Positions 1 to 5,838 of a DNA stretch of 7,749 bases are shown piece by piece. The notes below the pieces were generated by a model. The model did not search any database, had not been told where the DNA came from, and was given only the letters and a program-made list of their open reading frames with translations. The translations under genes were made by a program, and so were the position numbers. Position 1 is the first letter of the stretch, and each line of letters begins with the position of its first letter. The stretch comes from Acidobacteriota bacterium (lineage in GTDB: Bacteria; Acidobacteriota; Terriglobia; Versatilivoradales; Versatilivoraceae): the NCBI GenBank assembly GCA_026706225.1, contig JAPOZE010000078.1:1-7749 (forward strand). The letters run 5' to 3'.

Positions 1-81
1 TTAGGTAAGCTCCTTACTTACAATTAATTACGCCTGTTTTGCTCGTGAAGTTCCGTTTAGCCCGGCTTTCCAGGCGGAATC
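1..81. other. Window edge, no gene recognised
   Basis: The first 40 bases are AT-rich and contain only a 5-bp hairpin (GTAAG/CTTAC, positions 5-17). I see no coding signal that I trust. A plus-strand reading frame from 39 to 446 is open, but it lies antisense to the GxxExxY gene and shows no recognisable protein family. Confidence 0.4.
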
Positions 82-130
82 GGCGCTCAATCCGCGAAGA
101 TGAACGGCGAACCACGAATGCACACGAATA
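82..130. repeat. Left inverted repeat of GxxExxY cassette
   Basis: The core at 102-130 is the reverse complement of 515-543 with 28 of 29 positions identical. Allowing two more mismatches, it extends outward to 95 (paired with 550). Further out, GGCGCTCA at 82-89 and CGCGAA at 93-98 pair with 568-575 and 561-566 on the right side, which carries about 16 extra bases between the segments. The inner part contains CGAAT three times at exact 10-bp spacing (115, 125, 135). The arm ends 13 bp before the stop codon of the enclosed gene. Confidence 0.85.
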
Positions 131-143
131 TACTCGAATGATG

Positions 144-527
144 TCAAAGAACCAGACGCTCCCATTCAAGCGTTGGACGCTTGAAATTAAGGATCAATCC
201 GACTCTGAGTTGCGTGATCTTCAGGTAGTTGAGAATTTGTCCCCGTTCCAAATCGGTAATTCGGTCAATCGTCTTGGTATCTACAACGATCTGATCGAAC
301 ACGATCAGATCGGGAATGTACTCGCCGACGAGGACCCTCTTGTAGATGACGTCATAATGTGGCTGTTGCTTGAACGGAATCCCTTTCAGCTCGAGTTCCA
401 CAACCAGTGCATTCTCATACGGCTTTTCCAGGAAGCCATGCCCTAACGTATTAAGCACTTCCATCGCGCAACCCACGACTTGGAACACCTCTTTTTTCAA
501 GATTAATTGGTGTGTATTCGTGTCCAT
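144..527 (-). CDS. GxxExxY family protein (PD-(D/E)XK nuclease-like)
   Basis: This 127-aa protein carries the family signature G-x-x-E-x-x-Y as GFLEKPY at residues 31-37. It is followed by a PD-(D/E)XK-like core: PDLIVFDQ at 72-79, with D73 as a candidate metal ligand, and D83-T-K85 where relatives usually have E-x-K. Next comes the QILNYLK...GLILNF segment typical of the family's C-terminal half. The length suits the family. The function of GxxExxY proteins is not firmly established; a nuclease-like fold is assigned by homology. I chose ATG at 527 because homology begins just after it; an open extension to 689 would run into the 3' end of the sulfatase gene and has no family similarity. The gene lies 52 bp after the sulfatase stop on the same strand. 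It is visibly less GC-rich than its neighbours and enclosed by inverted repeats, suggesting it arrived as a unit. Its first residues (MDTNTHQ) are encoded partly by the right inverted repeat. Confidence 0.88.
   Translation of the reverse strand: MDTNTHQLILKKEVFQVVGCAMEVLNTLGHGFLEKPYENALVVELELKGIPFKQQPHYDVIYKRVLVGEYIPDLIVFDQIVVDTKTIDRITDLERGQILNYLKITQLRVGLILNFKRPTLEWERLVL
287..312. repeat. Perfect 11-bp inverted repeat, 4-nt loop, inside GxxExxY gene
   Basis: CGATCTGATCG at 287-297 and CGATCAGATCG at 302-312 are exact reverse complements separated by AACA. Each arm contains two GATC sites, four in 26 bp. It encodes the metal-site segment D73-V81 of the enclosed protein. It may be a by-product of the near-repeated peptide (DLIVFDQIV) or a real RNA/DNA hairpin. 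Confidence 0.8.
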
Positions 528-575
528 TCGTGGTTCGCCGTTCCTCTTTGTGCAACCCGGTTCGCGCTGAGCGCC
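515..575. repeat. Right inverted repeat of GxxExxY cassette
   Basis: 515-543 mirrors 102-130 with a single mismatch (at 524), and weaker pairing continues to 550. Outer blocks TTCGCG (561-566) and TGAGCGCC (568-575) mirror 93-98 and 82-89. The repeat overlaps the start codon (525-527) and first codons of the GxxExxY gene. It ends 5 bp before the sulfatase stop codon, so the cassette boundary abuts the neighbouring gene without damaging it. Confidence 0.85.
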
Positions 576-579
576 CCGT

Positions 580-2778
580 TCATGGCGCGGGACCGTCGTG
601 GAGGGTGATATCGAAAACGATCGCTCCCAGTGTGCGGACATCGCGATTGACTCCCAATTCCTTGGGGGAGGCCGCATCGGGAAATCCAAACCCGATCACG
701 ACTTCGTTGTCCTTGAAATGAGTTGCCGGGATGGCGACGGAATGGGTTCGAAGCACCCGATCGGCCATCATCCACTCACCGACCGGGGTGTCGTTGACGC
801 GGACCAGAACACGCTGGCTCGGGAGCTTGTCCTGCACAATGAAGGGGAACAGTGTCGCGCTCAGGCTCACCGTGTCGTTCTCGGGAGGATCGACGTCCAG
901 CCCCACGCTTACCGTCCTGGCCGCGGTCCAGGTTCCGTTTTTGCCGGGTACGCTCCACCCGTCCAGCAGAAATCGATTGACGTTTCCGTCCAATCCGAAC
1001 CCCAGCCGGGTGCCCCAAGTGTAGTTTCGGTTCCTGTGGGCGGTCGGCTTGCGGTAGATCTTTCCCACATGCCATGAGGATTCCCGAAATACGCTTCCCG
1101 AAATGATGTACTCCTGCAGGCTCTCGAAATACCCGGTTCTTGCGGCCCGACGCCGCTTGGACATCTCACGATAGTATCTTCGCTGCCTCTCCTCATCGCT
1201 CTTGACCGCGAACACGTTCTTGCCGCCAAACTCATCGGGCAACCCGAGAAGCGCGGTAAACGTTGCCGGGATGTCGTTGAGTTCCACCGGAGCCTCGGAC
1301 ACCTTGAGCGGCTCGCCGCTATTGGCGGGCTTGACCAGCAGCAACGGCAAGACACCTGCCCATGCCCGCAGCTCGGACTTCAGACTGTCGATCCACCGAT
1401 CCGAACCGGCTTCCCGCATCCGGAACGATTCTCCGCTCCCATGGTCCGACTGGATGATGATCAGCGATGGATCGTAGATGGCCAGGTCCCGCAGTTTGTC
1501 AAGGAAGGCGGCGACCCTGTCGAGAGTATGGGCGGACTGTCGCTTGTGGTTTTCCCGGGAACGTTCCAGGGGTTTGTCGGCCGGGACGTTCCCTTCGGCA
1601 ACCACCAGCGGGGGGTGGGGCGTGATGAGGTGAATGTACTTGTAGACGGCCCCCTCTCGGCCCAGCGATGACTCTTCAGTGAAATGCTGCAGGAACTCAT
1701 TCCCGGAGAAGTGCTTGTGCACCAGGCCCGACTGGTCCAGTATCGCCGACGATATCCACCAGGCCTGCCGGTTGTAGATGGCTCCCTTGACCCAATGGGG
1801 GGTGCATCGAAACAGCGACAGGTCCAACATGAAACCGGCGTGCCACTTCTCTGTTTCCTCTTGCCCCCGGAACGGTCTCGGGATGTGGTAGTAGCTTCCA
1901 TCCCGATAGAAATTCAAGGAGAAATTGGTGGCCGAAGCCATATCGACCTGGAAACCGGCGTCGGCCAGAACCTGGACGATGTTCCGGCCTTCCAAGGCCT
2001 CCTGCTTGAATCTCCAGACGGGGACCTGGTTCAGGTAGGTGGTGGCGGTCATGAAGGATGGAACGCTCAAATAGGTGACGGTGGACGAGGTCACAGCTTC
2101 CTTGAAGAAGGTGAACCCCCCCAGCGCATCCCGATAGCGCTTGGAGTCGGCGACGATCTCATCGAAGATGTCCGATTGAAATCCGTCCAGGACAATATGA
2201 ATCACGTTCCGGGTGTCCGAGAACCGGAACAGCCTCTCGGGAGGATCCGCGTAAGCCAGCGCGCTCCCGAGCTTGTCATCCGTTTCGGTTCGCGGGTCCG
2301 GTTCCAGGAACCACAGGGAACCCACCTGAACCGCCAACAGGAACAGGCAGAGTGGACGAACCATCGGGATCACTCGCCGCCGCCAGAAGACGGCAGCCGC
2401 AATGACCGCCACCCAAATGGGGGTGTCGACATAGCCTTTCCACGCCTCCCGCTGCCAGTCGATGAAGGTCCCGTCCAGCGGGCCGTAGTCCCAGAGAAGA
2501 ACGTCACCCTGCAGCCAGAGAAGAACAGCGATCGCGGCCAGTACGGCCGCGTAAAATTGGCGCGGAACGCGCGGCAGCACCACTCCCAGACCGGCAACCA
2601 GGACGGTGCAGGCCAGGAACGGGAGGACATAGAGCCCGGCCAGAGTCTGGAACCCGACCCTCATTTCCTCCGCATTGGTGATGTAGAGGGTCAGGGGGCA
2701 GAAGAAGAAGATCTTGAGGTTGATCCAACCCGACAGAAGAATGAGAGAAATGGCTGCGCTTCCGCGGTCAGTCATCAT
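580..2778 (-). CDS. Membrane-anchored sulfatase / phosphatase-superfamily protein
   Basis: This 732-aa protein starts with hydrophobic, probably membrane-spanning segments near residues 8-34, 44-68, 75-96, 119-132 and 138-158. An alkaline-phosphatase/sulfatase-superfamily catalytic domain follows, about 188-520. Visible elements are NVIHIVLDGF (191-200, metal ligand D198), SSTVTYLSVPSF (231-242, holding the likely Thr/Ser nucleophile), HLITPHPP (383-390) and QSDHGSGE (443-450, D445/H446). The layout resembles LTA-synthase or phosphoethanolamine-transferase-type enzymes, which act on the outer membrane face on lipids or cell-surface glycans; the substrate is not deducible. The C-terminal 130 residues (GW...NGTWT near 607-617, FPDAASPKELG near 699-709, DVRTLG) resemble a beta-sandwich module also seen on cell-envelope glycosyltransferases, possibly DUF7024-like; this is from memory. 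Two ATGs occur in tandem at 2778 and 2775. The gene begins 4 bp after the amidohydrolase stop, with a weak GGGTGAG ribosome-binding site inside that gene's end, indicating translational coupling. Confidence 0.85.
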   Translation of the reverse strand: MMTDRGSAAISLILLSGWINLKIFFFCPLTLYITNAEEMRVGFQTLAGLYVLPFLACTVLVAGLGVVLPRVPRQFYAAVLAAIAVLLWLQGDVLLWDYGPLDGTFIDWQREAWKGYVDTPIWVAVIAAAVFWRRRVIPMVRPLCLFLLAVQVGSLWFLEPDPRTETDDKLGSALAYADPPERLFRFSDTRNVIHIVLDGFQSDIFDEIVADSKRYRDALGGFTFFKEAVTSSTVTYLSVPSFMTATTYLNQVPVWRFKQEALEGRNIVQVLADAGFQVDMASATNFSLNFYRDGSYYHIPRPFRGQEETEKWHAGFMLDLSLFRCTPHWVKGAIYNRQAWWISSAILDQSGLVHKHFSGNEFLQHFTEESSLGREGAVYKYIHLITPHPPLVVAEGNVPADKPLERSRENHKRQSAHTLDRVAAFLDKLRDLAIYDPSLIIIQSDHGSGESFRMREAGSDRWIDSLKSELRAWAGVLPLLLVKPANSGEPLKVSEAPVELNDIPATFTALLGLPDEFGGKNVFAVKSDEERQRRYYREMSKRRRAARTGYFESLQEYIISGSVFRESSWHVGKIYRKPTAHRNRNYTWGTRLGFGLDGNVNRFLLDGWSVPGKNGTWTAARTVSVGLDVDPPENDTVSLSATLFPFIVQDKLPSQRVLVRVNDTPVGEWMMADRVLRTHSVAIPATHFKDNEVVIGFGFPDAASPKELGVNRDVRTLGAIVFDITLHDGPAP

Positions 2779-2782
2779 GGTC

Positions 2783-3781
2783 TCACCCGTCCATTCCCAG
2801 CATCCTCCGGGCGTTGGTGTAGAAGATGTCCTCCACCTGGCTGTCGCTCAGCCGCAGATGCCGCGCGGCCAGCTTCAGCACCCGCAGGGACTCCAGGCCC
2901 GTCAGCACGGGTTCAACGGAGGCTTGGGCCGCCACGCTGTCCCAGTCCAGGCTGTCCTCTCCCAGCCAGAAAAACTGGTCTCCGATGGCTATGCAGCGCC
3001 CGCGCCCGTGGCTGACCGGGAAATCGGATCCCCACAACAGCCGGTCGTGGCCCAGCGTGTCCACGATGGCCTCGAAGGCTCCGGCCTCGGTGACCGCCGA
3101 GGTGTCGCACCAGACGTTGCGCAGTCCCTTCAGAGAGTGGATGCCCTCCACCGTGTGATAGGGATTGAAGCCCCGGGCCGCGTGGGCCAGGATGAGCTTC
3201 ATGTCCGGGTAGCGGGTGCAGTACTCCACGATTCGCTGCTGGTTGGCCGGATCGGCCATGGCCCGGTCCTTCACCATGTGGAGAGTGATGGTCCAGCCCT
3301 CCTGGTGGGCCACCCGCACGTGTTCCTCGGTGAGAAACTTGGAGATATCCGCATGCCAGGTGACTTCTCCCTGCACGAAAGTGTGGTAGACCTTGAGGCC
3401 GGTAAAGCCCAGCCGCTTGGTCTCCTGCCGGACCTCCTCGGGATCCATGCGGGGGGAGATCACCATCTGCCCCCGGCATTCCGGATCCAGGCTCACCTCG
3501 GACGCCACGAACTCGTTGGAGGGGTGGAGCCGTTCGTCGCTGAATCCCACTCCGAAGAACAGCGCAGTGGTATGGCTGCCGGGCGTGATCCACTCCATCA
3601 GGCGGCGGAACTCGGCCAGGGTCGCCACCCTGGGCCCCTGCATCCCACCCTCGCCGCGTCCCCAGTGCCAGGTCTCATAGAGATGGGCGTGGGCGTCGAA
3701 GATCTTCTCCGGCACGAAACTTCGCAGTTCTCTTTCGAAGAACTCCCGGTCGCAATCCCTGAGTTCCCAGTCCTTTGTCAT
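2783..3781 (-). CDS. Amidohydrolase family 2 metal-dependent hydrolase
   Basis: This 332-aa TIM-barrel protein belongs to the amidohydrolase-2 group (PF04909-like). Metal and catalytic residues are recognisable in the usual order: HxH at H31/H33 (FDAHAHLY), K130 in GLKVYH, H168 (ITLHMVKD), H200 (LILAHAARG) and D253 (LLWGSDFPVSHGRG). The C-terminus ends in the characteristic NARRMLG. Members are cytosolic hydrolases or decarboxylases acting on varied carboxylates and lactones; the substrate cannot be predicted. ATG at 3781 is preferred because GGAG (3790-3793) lies 8 bp upstream and homology starts at once. The frame stays open leftward to 4195, but that extension translates the intergenic heptad repeat and is not credible. 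It is the first gene of a two-gene unit with the membrane sulfatase, so the two may act in one catabolic or envelope pathway (inference). Confidence 0.9.
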   Translation of the reverse strand: MTKDWELRDCDREFFERELRSFVPEKIFDAHAHLYETWHWGRGEGGMQGPRVATLAEFRRLMEWITPGSHTTALFFGVGFSDERLHPSNEFVASEVSLDPECRGQMVISPRMDPEEVRQETKRLGFTGLKVYHTFVQGEVTWHADISKFLTEEHVRVAHQEGWTITLHMVKDRAMADPANQQRIVEYCTRYPDMKLILAHAARGFNPYHTVEGIHSLKGLRNVWCDTSAVTEAGAFEAIVDTLGHDRLLWGSDFPVSHGRGRCIAIGDQFFWLGEDSLDWDSVAAQASVEPVLTGLESLRVLKLAARHLRLSDSQVEDIFYTNARRMLGMDG

Positions 3782-3789
3782 CGGCGATT

Positions 3790-3796
3790 CTCCTCT
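3790..3796 (-). promoter_or_regulatory. Ribosome-binding site of the amidohydrolase gene
   Basis: Read on the minus strand this is AGAGGAG, 8 nt before ATG 3781. It decides the start in favour of 3781 over upstream in-frame codons in the repeat-filled intergenic region. Confidence 0.75.
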
Positions 3797-3910
3797 CTTG
3801 GGCAATCCGCTCCCATTGGTTCCCAACCGCGCCCGCGGCATCCGCTCCGCCGGCCAGAGAATATCAAATCCGGGGAGGCGGGACCGGTTGTTTTGTCGGC
3901 GAATGAACGG

Positions 3911-4001
3911 TTGATTGTCGATTTCCGATGGTTGATTGGGGAGTGACGAAGCCTGATTCCGCCTCAAATCCGAAATCGAAAATCCACCATCTACAATCCC
4001 T
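3911..4001. repeat. Heptad-periodic intergenic repeat, copy A
   Basis: The stretch reads as thirteen successive 7-mers. The left arm repeats GATT-type heptads (TTGATTG, TCGATTT, CCGATGG, TTGATTG) and the right arm repeats AATCC-type heptads (AATCCGA, AATCGAA, AATCCAC, CATCTAC, AATCCCT). A non-repetitive centre lies near 3939-3966. Because GATT pairs with AATC, the arms could fold into an imperfect hairpin. The twelve heptads at 3918-4001 align without gaps to 5292-5375 at 65 of 84 positions. It fills much of the region between the divergent operons. Confidence 0.8.
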
Positions 4002-4018
4002 CGTGGATCGTCTCCACG
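4002..4018. promoter_or_regulatory. Small dyad beside the candidate bchI promoter
   Basis: CGTGGA (4002-4007) and TCCACG (4013-4018) are reverse complements around a 5-nt centre, ending 3 bp before the TTGACA box. It could be an operator; a 6-bp stem can also arise by chance. Confidence 0.25.
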
Positions 4019-4021
4019 GTC

Positions 4022-4050
4022 TTGACAGCCCCTCCGTCTGCCATTAGGGT
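4022..4050 (+). promoter_or_regulatory. Candidate sigma70 promoter of the chelatase operon
   Basis: A perfect -35 box TTGACA (4022-4027) is followed after exactly 17 bp by TAGGGT (4045-4050), which matches the -10 consensus at positions 1, 2 and 6. Transcription would start near 4057 and leave a leader of about 95 nt before bchI. That leader contains a 6-bp inverted repeat (CAAGCA 4058-4063 / TGCTTG 4075-4080). I see no cobalamin-riboswitch-like core in so short a leader. Confidence 0.4.
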
Positions 4051-4151
4051 TAGACAGCAAGCAGTGCCGGCAAGTGCTTGAAGATTCCTCCCGGACGCCC
4101 CGGCCCGCCGCAAGCGCCTGGAGCCGGACGGCCCGGCCCACCCCTTGACAC

Positions 4152-5270
4152 GTGAGCCTGCCTGAATCCCGCCCGACCAAGCCCGGAAAAGCCAAGGCGC
4201 CCCGTGGAACTGCGCCCCCCGTCTACCCCTTTTCGGCCATCGTGGGCCAGGAGGACATGAAGCTGGCCCTTCTGCTGACGGTCCTGGACTCCCATATTGG
4301 AGGCGTGGTGGTCATGGGACACCGGGGCACCGCCAAGTCCACGGCGGTGAGGGCCCTGGCCGAGTTGCTGCCTCCCAAGGTCCGGGTGAAGGGCTGTTCC
4401 TTCAACTGCGACCCGGAGCGGACTCGGGACCTCTGCCGGGAATGCCGCCGGCGCTTGGGGAAGGGCAAGCGGCTGCCCCGGGAGAGCTTTGCCGTCCCGG
4501 TGGTCGATCTGCCGCTGGGGGCCACCGAAGACCGGGTCTGCGGCAGCCTCGACATCGAGCAGGCCTTGAACCGGGGGGTCAAGGTGTTCCAGCCGGGCCT
4601 GCTGGCCAAGGCCCATCAGGGATTTCTCTACATCGACGAGGTCAATCTGCTGGAAGACTTCCTGGTGGACCTCCTGCTGGACGCAGCCGCCAGCGGCCGC
4701 AACCAGGTGGAGCGCGAGGGGCTCTCGGTCAGCCACGCCGCCCGCTTCGTGCTGGTGGGATCGGGCAATCCCGAGGAAGGGGAGTTGAGGCCCCAGTTGC
4801 TGGATCGCTTCGGCCTGTTTGTGGAGGTCAGGACCCTGGACGACCTGGACGAGCGCATCGAGATCGTGCGCAGGCGCCAAGGCTTCGAACAGGATCCCGC
4901 CGGGTTCTGCGCCCGGGCGGAGCTCCTGCAGGAGGAGTTGCGGCGCAAGCTGCAGGCGGCCCTTGCCCGCATCCGCCGGGTCGGGGTGGATGCCGGGTTG
5001 CTGCGGGGGATGGCCGAGCTCTGTCTGAAGTTGGAGGTGGCCGGCCACCGGGGTGAGCTGACCCTCTACCGCGCCTCCCGCGCCCTGGCCGCCTGGCGGG
5101 GAAGGGACGGGGTCCTGCCCGAGGATATCCGGCGGGTGGCCGTCATGTCGCTGCGCCACCGGCTGCAGAAAGATCCCCTGGAGCCGCTGGAGTCGGCCGC
5201 CCGCATCGAGCAGGCCCTCGACCGGGTGTTTCCGGTGGAGCCCGGGGATGCCCGGGCGGCCGGGGGTTAG
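4152..5270 (+). CDS. bchI: Magnesium/cobalt chelatase AAA+ ATPase subunit I
   Basis: This 372-aa protein is a full-length BchI/ChlI-type AAA+ ATPase, the hydrolysing motor of the three-subunit chelatase that inserts Mg into protoporphyrin IX or, in related systems with CobN, Co into a corrinoid. Visible are YPFSAIVGQ (25-33), Walker A GHRGTAKST (56-64, Ala where GKS is most common), VPLGATEDR (116-128 region), Walker B GFLYIDE (157-163), the VEREGLSV insert (186-193), sensor-1 GSGNPEEGELRPQ (203-215), LLDRFG with arginine-finger candidate R219, and a sensor-2 region around ELTLYRASRAL. Four cysteines (C82, C86, C95, C98) form a possible metal-binding or redox cluster. The start is GTG 4152, directly after an in-frame stop at 4146; there is no convincing ribosome-binding site, so a later start (for example M36) cannot be excluded, though homology begins near residue 25. 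A candidate promoter lies 100 bp upstream and bchD follows after 46 bp. Confidence 0.93.
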   Translation: MSLPESRPTKPGKAKAPRGTAPPVYPFSAIVGQEDMKLALLLTVLDSHIGGVVVMGHRGTAKSTAVRALAELLPPKVRVKGCSFNCDPERTRDLCRECRRRLGKGKRLPRESFAVPVVDLPLGATEDRVCGSLDIEQALNRGVKVFQPGLLAKAHQGFLYIDEVNLLEDFLVDLLLDAAASGRNQVEREGLSVSHAARFVLVGSGNPEEGELRPQLLDRFGLFVEVRTLDDLDERIEIVRRRQGFEQDPAGFCARAELLQEELRRKLQAALARIRRVGVDAGLLRGMAELCLKLEVAGHRGELTLYRASRALAAWRGRDGVLPEDIRRVAVMSLRHRLQKDPLEPLESAARIEQALDRVFPVEPGDARAAGG

Positions 5271-5291
5271 CGAGGCTTCGCCTCCGGGTTG

Positions 5292-5375
5292 TTGATTTCT
5301 GATGGTTGATTGAGGAGTGATGACCACTGATCCCGCCCTGAATCTGCAATCCGCAATCCACAATCCACAATCCGT
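5292..5375. repeat. Heptad-periodic repeat, copy B, overlapping bchD start
   Basis: Twelve 7-mers run from TTGATTT (5292) through CTGATGG and TTGATTG to a nearly perfect AATCC array (AATCTGC, AATCCGC, AATCCAC, AATCCAC, AATCCGT at 5341-5375). It has the same orientation and architecture as copy A (65/84 identical without gaps). It occupies most of the bchI-bchD gap and continues into the apparent bchD reading frame, where it is translated as N-terminal residues 1-19 including NLQSAIHNPQS. Confidence 0.8.
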
Positions 5376-5838
5376 TCCCCATGATCCTTTCGCTTCCGTG
5401 GTGGGTCAGACGCTGGCGAAGCGGGCCTTGCTGCTGCTGGCGGTGGAACCGCGCCTGGGGGGCCTGTTGCTGGCTTCGCCGTCCGGGACGGGCAAGCGCA
5501 GGCTGATGAAGGCCTTTGTCTGCCTCCTGGAGGCGCTCGAGCCGGCAGACCGGGATGCCGCACTGGTGAGGGTCCCCCTGGGGGTCAGCGAAGACCGCCT
5601 GCTGGGGGGCTTGAGTCCGGAGCCGGCGGCCGCCGGCCCGCGTTGGCGCTACCGCGAGGGCCTGCTGGCCCGGGCCGACCGGGGGGTCCTTCAGGTCGAC
5701 CACATCAATCTGCTGCCGGAATCCTCCCTTCGCGCCATCGCCTCGGCGCTCGACTCCGGCCGGGTCAGGGTCGAGCGGGAGGGAGTGAGCCTCCCACCCC
5801 GCCAGATTCGCCCTGGTGGGAACCTACGATCCCGCTGA
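5317..5838 (+). CDS. bchD: Chelatase subunit D, 5' part (inactive AAA domain), frameshifted
   Basis: This is the first part of a BchD/ChlD-type subunit, whose AAA domain forms the second tier of the I-D motor complex. Homology starts at DPFASVVGQ (residues 23-31). The nucleotide site is degenerate, as is usual for BchD: SGTGKRR replaces GKS/T (K60, R61) and the Walker B acidic pair is D128-H129 (VDHINLL) rather than D-E. After VEREGVSL (near residue 159, base 5793) the frame goes wrong and ends at 5838 in residues unrelated to the family; the missing HPARFALVG continuation is found in the next frame (see 5816-7339). The start is uncertain: GTG 5317 and ATG 5320 both lie inside the heptad repeat, so residues 1-19 are repeat-encoded, and the nearby AGGAG is only 2 nt from ATG 5320. 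A later start such as GTG near 5398 would cut into the domain. It follows bchI by 46 bp. Confidence 0.8.
   Translation: MMTTDPALNLQSAIHNPQSVPHDPFASVVGQTLAKRALLLLAVEPRLGGLLLASPSGTGKRRLMKAFVCLLEALEPADRDAALVRVPLGVSEDRLLGGLSPEPAAAGPRWRYREGLLARADRGVLQVDHINLLPESSLRAIASALDSGRVRVEREGVSLPPRQIRPGGNLRSR
5791..5801 (+). other. bchD: Frameshift joining the two parts of bchD
   Basis: The reading frame must change at CTCCCACCCC (5791-5800). In frame 1 it reads VEREGVSL-PPRQ...; in frame 2 it reads HPARFALVGTYDPAEG. BchI in this window has nine residues between VEREG and V-L-V-G (LSVSHAARF). A one-base deletion would leave eight here, whereas two lost bases (for example a GC, giving L-R-H-P-A-R-F) would restore nine. 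A 2-bp deletion therefore fits the family spacing best. CCC followed by C (5797-5800) is also a possible +1 slippage site, but that again yields eight residues. Joined, the gene spans 5317-7339 and would encode about 674 aa, normal for BchD. Confidence 0.8.

Noticed and set aside
1..22. Hairpin GTAAG/CTTAC as a terminator
   Set aside because: The stem is 5 bp and not followed by a T run in a convincing position; likely chance.
528..689. N-terminal extension of the GxxExxY frame
   Set aside because: It overlaps the end of the sulfatase gene and has no family similarity; ATG 527 fits the family.
1684..3015. Long open frame on the plus strand opposite the sulfatase
   Set aside because: It is antisense to a well-supported gene, with low-complexity composition and no domain; a GC-driven shadow.
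3911..4001. Possible CRISPR-like array from short regular AATCC repeats
   Set aside because: The unit is only 7 bp with no unique spacers, it exists as two-armed elements, and no cas genes are present.
4051..4151. Cobalamin riboswitch in the bchI leader
   Set aside because: The leader is too short and I see no B12-box-like core; only small inverted repeats are present.
3782..4195. N-terminal extension of the amidohydrolase reading frame
   Set aside because: It translates the heptad repeat and overlaps the bchI start. A good ribosome-binding site and homology both place the start at 3781.
4050..5363. Long open frame on the minus strand opposite bchI
   Set aside because: Shadow of bchI; Gly/Pro/Gln-rich translation without recognisable motifs.
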